DNA from: Rhodovulum sp. MB263
GTDB lineage: Bacteria; Pseudomonadota; Alphaproteobacteria; Rhodobacterales; Rhodobacteraceae
DNA: 64,000 bases
Assembly (NCBI RefSeq): GCF_002073975.1
Contig: NZ_CP020384.1
Location: 2,790,001-2,854,000 of the forward strand
Reading direction: 5' to 3'
Of this stretch, positions 58,323-64,000 are shown in pieces. A program made the translations under genes and the position numbers. Position 1 is the stretch's first letter. Each line of letters opens with the position of its first letter. The notes under the pieces were generated by a model, which was given only the letters and a program-made list of their open reading frames with translations, was not told the DNA's origin and ran no database searches.

Positions 58323-58779
58323 GTCCCGGCCCCGGATCGCGCAGCGCCTGCAGACGCAAGGCGGCGTGGCGGGCAAAGCTGCACGTCAGCACCTTTCGGC
58401 GCGACGGCGCCAGACGCCGCTCGGGCGCCTCGCGCAGGACCTCGGCGCCATAGCCATCCGCGACGATCAGCCCGGTATCGGACGGCAGAAGGTCGACGGG
58501 AAAATCCGGCCCGACCGCCCAGAAGAAACGGTCGCACCAGTCGAGATATCCGCTCCATTTATGGTCCGAGGTGAAATCCGCACGGCTCGACTTGCACTCG
58601 ACCACCCAGATCTCGCCCTTCGGCCCCAGAGCCATCACATCGACCCGAAGTCCCGGTGCGGGCACGAATTCCTCGACGCAGGCAAGACCGAGATCGCGCA
58701 GATGGCGGCAGACGCCGCGGGCCAGAAGCTGGCCCGGAGCGAGCGGCGCGGAAAGCGGTTGGGAAACCGGATCGGGCAT
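58279..58779 (-). CDS. mmcB: MmcB family protein (putative DNA repair nuclease fold)
   Basis: A 166-residue protein of the MmcB/DUF3806-like group first linked to DNA damage responses in Caulobacter. The PD-(D/E)XK-like nuclease core is visible: FVPAPGLRVDVMALGPKGEI with the Asp, then WVVECKSSRADF with Glu-x-Lys, then SDHKWSGYLDWCDRFFWAV. The C-terminus is Arg-rich. The ATG at 58779 is chosen as the first Met before the domain; upstream codons look like spacer. The 3' end overlaps the small acidic protein gene tail to tail. Confidence 0.85.
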   Translation of the reverse strand: MPDPVSQPLSAPLAPGQLLARGVCRHLRDLGLACVEEFVPAPGLRVDVMALGPKGEIWVVECKSSRADFTSDHKWSGYLDWCDRFFWAVGPDFPVDLLPSDTGLIVADGYGAEVLREAPERRLAPSRRKVLTCSFARHAALRLQALRDPGPGLSPSAWRPCPSSSR

Positions 58780-59040
58780 GGGCGTGACAATGATCGAGCC
58801 GCCGTCTCTCGACAAGGCTTGCCGTCGGCCTCCCGGCATCCTATCTCTGGCCGAGGCGGGGTCTGCCCTTCCCGTGCAGAGGCCGAATTCCGGTGGCCTT
58901 AAGCAAATCCGAGGGAGCTGGCTCTGTCCGGATCCTGGTCCGGTTACCTGGCGCCCACCTGTAGTAACAGGTCCTCGGGAATTAAAATGCCTCCACGTTT
59001 GCGGTGGTCCCGCCCGTTCCCCTTCCGCCCGGCCCATAGA

Positions 59041-59093
59041 TGGCCTGCCCCCAGGGCAGGCCAGGGTCGTTGACGGCCTGCCTCCGGGCAGGC
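59041..59093. repeat. Two adjacent GCCTGCC hairpins
   Basis: A perfect 10-bp stem TGGCCTGCCC / GGGCAGGCCA with a 3-nt loop (59041-59063) is followed 12 bases later by GCCTGCC-TCCG-GGCAGGC (59076-59093). The two share the GCCTGCC arm, so they look like copies of one palindromic unit. Confidence 0.7.
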
Positions 59094-59119
59094 AGGGGCC
59101 GGCGACATGGCATGAAAAA

Positions 59120-59140
59120 TGGCGGCCCGAAGGACCGCCA
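59120..59140 (-). terminator. Terminator of the small membrane protein gene
   Basis: TGGCGG and CCGCCA form a stem 34 bases beyond the stop codon. On the minus strand the hairpin is followed by ATTTTTCATG, a U-rich tail, and preceded by TTTTCCC. Confidence 0.65.
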
Positions 59141-59174
59141 GGGAAAATGCATCAGAAACGAAAGGAGCGGCGCG

Positions 59175-59504
59175 TCAGCGCCGCATCCGGCGTTCATCCT
59201 TGACCGGCACCGGGATCGGCACCAGAACATCGGCGAGGCCGTGCACCGGCCCGGACCGGCGACGGCCGCTGTCGGGACCGTCGTCCCGGGCCATCGCCAT
59301 CACCGCGATGCCGAACTGCACGCCGGCGAAGACCACGCCATTGAACAGGAAAAGCAGCAGAGCCGCGAGCCAGCCCCCCGAGACACTGGTCACGAGGTGC
59401 CACAGATTGGCGACGTCGAAATACATGAGAAGGCCGACGAACACCCCCGACAAGGCGAACCCTGTGGCGGCCTGACGGATGTATAGGGTCACGAGCTTTG
59501 GCAT
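59175..59504 (-). CDS. Small membrane protein of unknown function
   Basis: A 109-residue protein with two hydrophobic helices, about residues 9-30 (ATGFALSGVFVGLLMYFDVA) and 38-65 (GGWLAALLLFLFNGVVFAGV). A basic, Pro-rich tail ends DERRMRR, so the C-terminus is probably cytoplasmic. The ATG at 59504 has GGAGA upstream and is preferred over an in-frame start 12 codons earlier. Similar small proteins are widespread in Rhodobacterales, but I know no function. Confidence 0.75.
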   Translation of the reverse strand: MPKLVTLYIRQAATGFALSGVFVGLLMYFDVANLWHLVTSVSGGWLAALLLFLFNGVVFAGVQFGIAVMAMARDDGPDSGRRRSGPVHGLADVLVPIPVPVKDERRMRR

Positions 59505-59818
59505 CGCTGTCTCCGTTCCTTGCTCCAAATAGGTAGCCATTCCCGGAAGGATTCCAAGAGGAAACTTGAAGCGTCGTCGGTCATCCCGCCCCGGCGCAGC
59601 GTCCAGCCGCTGGCTTCCGTAACGTCATCATGGGGCTGGAAGGGTTAAGAGAGCGTTACCGAAACCCTGCTCCGGACGAAACGTCCCCGCGTCTCTTCCG
59701 AGGGCGCGCCTGAACAATCGAAAGATAGACAGAACACAAGGCTGAAGCCGGAAACGACGCAACGGGGCCCGCCTCAGGCAAAGGGCCCCGGGGAGAAAGG
59801 GCCGGGCCGGACCCGGGC

Positions 59819-60292
59819 TCAGAACGCCTCGGGCCGCGCCTCGCGGGCCATGTGGTCGAGCACAGCGTTCACGAATTTGGGCTCGCGCCCCTCGGGAAAG
59901 AAGGCCTTGGCGACATCGACATATTCGGTGATCACCACCTTCGGCGGCGCCTTCGCCGCGACAAGCTCGGCCCCGGCAGCCCGGAACAGCGCCCGGAGCG
60001 TCGGGTCGATCCGGGCGATCGGCCATTTCGCCACCAGCGCGCGGTCGGTCATCTGGTCGATCTTCGCCTGCCAGTTCACTGCGCCCTCCAGCGTCGCGCG
60101 AAAGAGATCGACATCGCCCTCGGCAAGCTCTTCGCCCTCTTCATAGCCGACCCCGAAGCGCCAGGTCTCGAATTCGCGCCGCACGGTGTCGACATTCTGG
60201 CTGGACTGCTCCATCTGGAACAGCGCCTGCACCGCGTAAAGCCGGGCAGCGGACCGCATCTGGTTGCGGTTGGGTTTGCGGGCCCCGGTCAT
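59819..60292 (-). CDS. nusB: Transcription antitermination factor NusB
   Basis: A 157-residue all-helical RNA-binding protein that with NusE loads the antitermination complex on rRNA leaders. SAARLYAVQALFQMEQS near the N-terminus binds boxA RNA. IDPTLRALFRAAGAELVA and PPKVVITEYVDVAKAFF are family motifs, and FVNAVLDHMAREAR closes the protein. Its ATG overlaps the ribH stop (ATGA). The ribH-nusB pair is widely conserved and cotranscribed. Confidence 0.96.
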   Translation of the reverse strand: MTGARKPNRNQMRSAARLYAVQALFQMEQSSQNVDTVRREFETWRFGVGYEEGEELAEGDVDLFRATLEGAVNWQAKIDQMTDRALVAKWPIARIDPTLRALFRAAGAELVAAKAPPKVVITEYVDVAKAFFPEGREPKFVNAVLDHMAREARPEAF

Positions 60293-60828
60293 GCGCGGTC
60301 GCTCCCCTCGGCGATCTGGATCCCGCCCGAGGGACGGAAGCCGACGCCCTTGGTCTCGCCGCTCCAGCGCCGGGCCAGCGCGATCAGATGCAGCGCCGCA
60401 GCGGCCGCGCCGCCGCCCTTGTCCATATCCGCCGGATCGGCGCGGCGCAGCGCCTGTTCGCGGTTCTCGACCGTCAGGATGCCATTGCCGATCAGCGCGC
60501 CCTGCAGCCCCAGCAGCGTCAGCCCGCGCGAGCTGTCATTGCAGACGGTCTCGTAATGGGTGGTCTCGCCCCGGATCACGCAGCCCAGCGCGACATAGCC
60601 GTCATAATTCGACAGCCGGTGCGCCAGCGCGATGGCGCTGGGGATCTCGAGCGCGCCGGGCATCTCGACCAGCTCATGCGCGGCCCCCGCGGCCTCGAGC
60701 GTCGCGACCGCCCCGGCGATCAGCATGTCGGCAATGTCGCGGTAGAACGGCGCGACCACGACCAGCAGTTTCGTCGGCCGGTCGAAGGCGGGCAGCGCCA
60801 GCGCGTGATGCGGATCCTGTTCGGCCAT
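60289..60828 (-). CDS. ribH: 6,7-dimethyl-8-ribityllumazine synthase
   Basis: A 179-residue lumazine synthase that condenses 3,4-dihydroxy-2-butanone 4-phosphate with the ribityl-aminouracil. VVVAPFYRDIADML binds the ribityl chain, VEMPGALEIPSAIALA and the catalytic His region ALGCVIRGETTHYETVCND are clear, and GNGILTVENREQA follows. It starts three bases after the ribB stop, with GGAGGG overlapping the ribB end. Confidence 0.96.
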   Translation of the reverse strand: MAEQDPHHALALPAFDRPTKLLVVVAPFYRDIADMLIAGAVATLEAAGAAHELVEMPGALEIPSAIALAHRLSNYDGYVALGCVIRGETTHYETVCNDSSRGLTLLGLQGALIGNGILTVENREQALRRADPADMDKGGGAAAAALHLIALARRWSGETKGVGFRPSGGIQIAEGSDRA

Positions 60829-60831
60829 GGC

Positions 60832-61941
60832 TCAGCCCTCCCTGGCAATGCTGCGGGTCCCCTCGATCGAGAGCCCGTAAGCCTCGAGCCCCACCACGCG
60901 GGGCAGCGGCGAATTGGTCAGAAGCACCAGTCGGTGCAGGCCGAGCGCGGCCAGGATCTGGGCGCCCAGCCCGTATTGGCGCAGGGTCTGCGGCGAGGCC
61001 GCGCCATCGAGCACGAGCTTCATCGTGGTGTCGCGCAACAGCACGACGACGCCCCGACCCTCGGCGGCGATCATCTCCATCGCGGTGGCAAGCTCGCCCG
61101 CGGGATGCGGTCCGAGCCCCAGCACGTCCTGCAGCGGATCGAGCGCATGCATCCGCACCAGCACCGGCGCCTCGGTGGTGATGTCGCCCTTGACCAGCAC
61201 CACATGTTCGGCGCCCTGGGTCTCGTCGGTGAAGACCCGCATCTCCCAGTCGCCGCCATAGGCCGAGGTGACATGGCGCACCTCGCGCTCGTTCACCAGA
61301 TTGTCGTGGCGGCGGCGATAGGCGATCAGGTCCGAGATGGTGCCGATTTTCAGGTTGTGACGCTGGGCGAAGGCCACCAGATCGGGCAGTCGCGCCATGG
61401 TGCCGTCCTCGTTCATGATCTCGCAGATCACGCCCGCGGGATTCAGACCGGCCAGGCGCGACACATCGACGGCGGCCTCGGTATGGCCCGCGCGGACCAG
61501 CACGCCGCCATCGCGGGCGCGCAGCGGAAAGACATGGCCCGGCGTCGCGATATCGGCCGCGCCCTTGCCCGCGTCGATGGCGACAGCCACGGTCCGGGCC
61601 CGGTCATGGGCGGAAATGCCGGTGGTCACGCCCTCGCGCGCCTCGATCGAGGTGGTGAAGGCGGTCTCGTGGCGCGAGGAGTTCTGCGAGGCCATCAGCG
61701 GCAGGCCCAGCGCATCGACCCGCTCGCCTGTCAGCGTCAGACAGATCAGGCCCCGGCCATGGGTGGCCATGAAATTGATCGCCTCCGGCGTGGCCATCTG
61801 GGCCGGGATCACCAGATCGCCCTCGTTCTCGCGATCCTCGTGGTCGACAAGGATGAACATGCGCCCGTTACGCGCATCCTCGATGATCTCCTCGATCGAG
61901 GAGATCGCGTCCTGATAATTTGGCTCGCCGATATCGTGCAT
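60832..61941 (-). CDS. ribB: 3,4-dihydroxy-2-butanone-4-phosphate synthase with degenerate GTP cyclohydrolase II domain
   Basis: A 369-residue RibBA-like protein. The N-terminal DHBP synthase domain is intact: ILVDHEDRENEGDLVIPAQ with the catalytic acids, then THGRGLICLTL, SAHDRARTV and RAGHTEAAVDVSRLAG. The C-terminal half has the RibA fold, but the zinc cysteines are replaced (LQDVLGLGPHPAGEL), and the G-R-G catalytic stretch reads VVVLLRDTTMKLV. It is therefore probably inactive as GTP cyclohydrolase II (RibBX-like). A separate ribA is expected elsewhere. The ATG at 61941 has AGGTGGA upstream; GTG 61950 is possible. Confidence 0.93.
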   Translation of the reverse strand: MHDIGEPNYQDAISSIEEIIEDARNGRMFILVDHEDRENEGDLVIPAQMATPEAINFMATHGRGLICLTLTGERVDALGLPLMASQNSSRHETAFTTSIEAREGVTTGISAHDRARTVAVAIDAGKGAADIATPGHVFPLRARDGGVLVRAGHTEAAVDVSRLAGLNPAGVICEIMNEDGTMARLPDLVAFAQRHNLKIGTISDLIAYRRRHDNLVNEREVRHVTSAYGGDWEMRVFTDETQGAEHVVLVKGDITTEAPVLVRMHALDPLQDVLGLGPHPAGELATAMEMIAAEGRGVVVLLRDTTMKLVLDGAASPQTLRQYGLGAQILAALGLHRLVLLTNSPLPRVVGLEAYGLSIEGTRSIAREG

Positions 61942-62123
61942 GTCGTCCACCTGTTCCGAAGCCCGCCTATTAGCGCGGTCGGGACAGATTGGAAAGAACC
62001 CGCAGTGCCGGTTCGCCCGAAAACGCAGCGCGTCCCGGACACCCCGAGCGTCCCGAATGCCCCGGAGATAACCTGCAGGGGCCCCGCCCCACCGCCGAAC
62101 CCGGCCAGAAAGCCGCGACAGAA

Positions 62124-62160
62124 GACCGGGCCAGACGACCGGGCCAGACGACCGGGCCAG
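62124..62160. repeat. Tandem 13-bp repeat (2.8 copies)
   Basis: GACCGGGCCAGAC occurs twice in full and a third time for 11 bases, all perfect. It lies in the spacer upstream of ribB. Confidence 0.85.
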
Positions 62161-62244
62161 TGGAACGCGGCGCCGTCGGTTGTCGCCCGGTCCCTTCCCG
62201 GGGCGCGCCGGTGGGGCCCATGCGGCGACCGCCTCGGGGCCAGT

Positions 62245-62268
62245 TCGAACACCGTCTCGAACACCGTC
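62245..62268. repeat. Tandem 12-bp duplication
   Basis: TCGAACACCGTC occurs twice head to tail without a mismatch, about 85 bases from the previous repeat. Confidence 0.85.
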
Positions 62269-62404
62269 CCGGGCCGCGCATCTGTCGATGAGAAACGGAT
62301 CCGGCGGCACGCCACGGTTCGCGAGCGCCTCTGTTCAGCCCCCCGCGCCCGGCGATGCCCGCCCCCGGCCCGGGCCCGAGGGCCAGCCGACAGCCGCGCC
62401 GGGT

Positions 62405-63010
62405 TCAGGCCGCGTCATATTCCCTGAGCCGCGCGACATAGCGCGCCATGGTATCGATCTCGAGATTGATCCGGTCACCGACCTGCGCCAGCCCCAGCGT
62501 GGTGGCCTCGCTGGTATGCGGGATGACGTTTATCCCGAAGCGAAGGCCCTCGACCTCGTTCACCGTCAGCGAGATCCCGTTCAGCGCGACAGACCCCTTG
62601 GGCGCGATGAACCGCGCCAGCGCCTCGGGCGCCTCGAAGCTCATCCGGGTGCTGTCGCCCTCCCCGGCCATGGCCACCAGCTCGGCCACCCCGTCGACAT
62701 GGCCCGAGACGATATGGCCGCCAAGCTCGTCGCCCACCCTGAGCGCGCGTTCGAGATTGATCCGCGTCCCCTCGGCCCAACCGCCGATATTGGTCTTCGA
62801 AACGGTCTCGGCCGAGATCGAGACCGCAAACCAGGCGCCCTCCCCTGCAGGGCCGCGATCGGTCACGGTCAGGCAGACGCCATTGCAGGCGATCGAGGCG
62901 CCGATATCGATGCTGTCGGCGGCATAGGCGCAGTCGATACGGGCGGTCAGATCGCCCTTCATGGTCAGCGCGCGAACGGTTCCGATATCGGTGATGATGC
63001 CGGTGAACAT
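62405..63010 (-). CDS. ribE: Riboflavin synthase, alpha chain
   Basis: A 201-residue enzyme that dismutates two lumazines to riboflavin. It has the two-fold repeated barrel. The first starts MFTGIITDIGTV with SIACNGVCLTV. The second has GGHIVSGHVDGVAELV and GSVALNGISLTVNEVEG, then INVIPHTSEATTLG. AAGGAG precedes the ATG at 63010. The upstream frame is Arg/Pro-rich and not part of the protein. It lies in the same direction as ribB-ribH-nusB but 463 bases away. Confidence 0.96.
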   Translation of the reverse strand: MFTGIITDIGTVRALTMKGDLTARIDCAYAADSIDIGASIACNGVCLTVTDRGPAGEGAWFAVSISAETVSKTNIGGWAEGTRINLERALRVGDELGGHIVSGHVDGVAELVAMAGEGDSTRMSFEAPEALARFIAPKGSVALNGISLTVNEVEGLRFGINVIPHTSEATTLGLAQVGDRINLEIDTMARYVARLREYDAA

Positions 63011-63462
63011 GGTCGGGCTCCTTGCAGCACGGGTTCGGTTCCGACCTATCGCCTGCGGCCACGCGGAGCAAGCGGCACGCGGCGTGGAGGCGGCGCGGCA
63101 GCGCCCGGCCCCATGCACGAGCAGCCAGCCTTCCGCCCCGGACACGCCCGGACGGCAGGCCCCGGATCCGGCACCCGGCCTCCGAAGCGACAGCGGCCCG
63201 CCCGGGCGATGTCGGCCGCGGCTTGCCGGATGTCCCGGGGCCCCGATGACCGCCGAACCCGGCCCGCGCCCGCCAGCCTGCCCCCTCGTCGGCGAAGAAG
63301 GGCGCGCAACGGCGGCAGGCCACGGCCGCGGCACTGCGACAACACCTTGCAGGCGATCCGCCGCGCAAGAGGCTCGCCCGTCTGGTCTTTCCTGGCGGCT
63401 TTGTCTAGCCTGCGCCGGAAAGCGCGAGTGAATCGCCGCATGCAGGGACAAGGGACAGCTAC
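63011..63462. other. Divergent spacer between ribE and the export gene
   Basis: About 450 bases of very GC-rich DNA with no gene recognised. It should contain promoters for both flanking genes; none is obvious, and no FMN riboswitch core was found. Confidence 0.35.
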
Positions 63463-64000
63463 GTGACGACGCTACTCGCCCGCGGGGCACGGATCCTCGT
63501 TCTCTTCGGATTGCTCGCCGCCACCGCTGCCTGCGGCCTGCCCCGCCCGGGGCCGAGCAAGCCCGAAATCTTCGACGGATCGAGCCTGCGCGACGGCGAT
63601 GCCTTCGTCGTCGCGGTCAATGACCGGGTGACCCGGGCGACCGCCGTGGTGCCCGCCAGCGGATTTCCTCCCGCCTTCCTGAATGCCGCCCCGATCGGAT
63701 CGGACACGATCCGCGCGGGCGACACGCTGGGCCTGACCGTGTTCGAGAATGTCGATGACGGGCTGCTGGCGCCAAGTGAAAGCAATGCCGCGACGCTGAC
63801 CCAGCTGCAGGTCGACAGCACCGGCCATATCTTCATCCCCTATGCCGGGCGCATCCTGGCCGCGGGCAGCACGCCCGAGGGGCTGCGCAAGAAGATCACC
63901 GAAAAGCTCGATGTCCAGACCCCGGACCCGCAGGTGATGGTGACGCGTCTGGCAGGCGATGGCGCCACGGTCTCGGTGTCGGGCGGCGTCGGCAAGCAGG
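63463..64000 (+). CDS. Polysaccharide export outer-membrane lipoprotein (Wza/BexD-like), partial
   Basis: The first 179 codons of a gene cut by the window end. From the GTG at 63463 the product starts MTTLLARGARILVLFGLLAA, then TAAC, a lipoprotein signal with lipobox Cys. The mature part has a Poly_export domain: IRAGDTLGLTVFEN, then LTQLQVDSTGHIFIPYAGRI, then PEGLRKKITEKL and PQVMV. Such proteins form the outer-membrane channel for capsule or exopolysaccharide. Neighbouring capsule genes are expected to the right. GGGACAG lies upstream of the start. Confidence 0.85.
   Translation, partial: MTTLLARGARILVLFGLLAATAACGLPRPGPSKPEIFDGSSLRDGDAFVVAVNDRVTRATAVVPASGFPPAFLNAAPIGSDTIRAGDTLGLTVFENVDDGLLAPSESNAATLTQLQVDSTGHIFIPYAGRILAAGSTPEGLRKKITEKLDVQTPDPQVMVTRLAGDGATVSVSGGVGKQ

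Larger units (their letters stand above)
58780..59174. other. Spacer with a run of hairpins
   Basis: No gene is recognised. The right part holds three consecutive hairpins (59041-59140). A small ACCTGT-N4-ACAGGT dyad sits at 58957-58972. Confidence 0.4.
61942..62404. other. Spacer between ribE and ribB with tandem repeats
   Basis: About 460 bases without a gene. There is no FMN riboswitch signature. Two short tandem repeats (62124-62160 and 62245-62268) are annotated separately. ribB must have its own promoter here or be read through from ribE. Confidence 0.4.

Noticed and set aside
61942-63462. FMN riboswitch upstream of ribB or ribE
   Set aside because: I looked on the minus strand of both leaders for the conserved RFN core and did not see it.

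Overview
This window is high-GC alphaproteobacterial chromosome, most likely Rhodobacterales (a Rhodobacter/Rhodovulum-type bacterium). The evidence is the strong G/C bias at third codon positions, the priA-tal-DUF484-xerC order, a VPLPA-CTERM sorting signal, a MmcB-type nuclease-fold protein, YcjX/YcjF-like proteins, and a tRNA-His that lacks the extra 5' G, as known for alphaproteobacteria. The genus is an inference. There is no rRNA operon, CRISPR array, complete insertion sequence or prophage. Most of the window is core chromosome with a few accessory islands.

Layout. 1-1400: tRNA-Ser(GCT) and tRNA-Ala(CGC) flank debris of IS110- and IS3-type transposases. 1937-4241: a DUF2254 membrane protein and a less GC-rich short-chain dehydrogenase. 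4400-9090: the glycine cleavage operon gcvT-gcvH-gcvP (minus strand), led by a promoter and a tandem glycine riboswitch. 9394-15784: gltX, a zincin, a Tat-exported metallo-beta-lactamase-fold protein, a PfkB sugar kinase, a WrbA-like flavoprotein and glutamine-dependent nadE. 15928-18939: an exported protein made of 18 and a half MORN repeats of exactly 23 residues, and an orphan B12-binding radical SAM enzyme beside a 1.3 kb gene-poor, locally AT-rich region. 20275-29701: msrA, a P-loop kinase, prmA, an MFS carrier, a YeeE/YedE sulfur transporter, priA, transaldolase, DUF484 and xerC. 29876-31266: two low-complexity proteins I do not recognise. 31332-38680: ileS, a frameshifted VPLPA-CTERM protein, the ycjX-ycjF pair and truA. 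39424-43160: a GT87-like membrane protein and a chemoreceptor whose stop codon lies in the CTAG flank of a 150 bp MITE-like element. 44180-49962: a KtrAB-type potassium system, a histidine phosphatase, an SLC13 anion transporter and a divergent LysR regulator.

The most coherent accessory unit is 50171-57256. It is one minus-strand operon of nine genes: IclR regulator, TRAP transporter DctQ and DctM, a cupin, TRAP binding protein DctP, a class III CoA-transferase, a MaoC-type hydratase, a CitE-type lyase and a second MaoC-type hydratase. Upstream are a sigma70-like promoter and a perfect 9-2-9 palindrome. The logic is uptake, CoA activation, hydration and C-C cleavage of a small (di)carboxylate. 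Itaconate, mesaconate or citramalate are the best guesses by analogy with known itaconate operons.

After tRNA-His come a small conserved acidic protein, mmcB and a small membrane protein. Then come riboflavin genes (ribE; ribB with a degenerate GTP cyclohydrolase II domain; ribH) leading into nusB, and the start of a polysaccharide-export lipoprotein cut off by the window end. A recurring feature is short perfect tandem duplications of 12-15 bp in intergenic DNA, several of which duplicate a stop codon.
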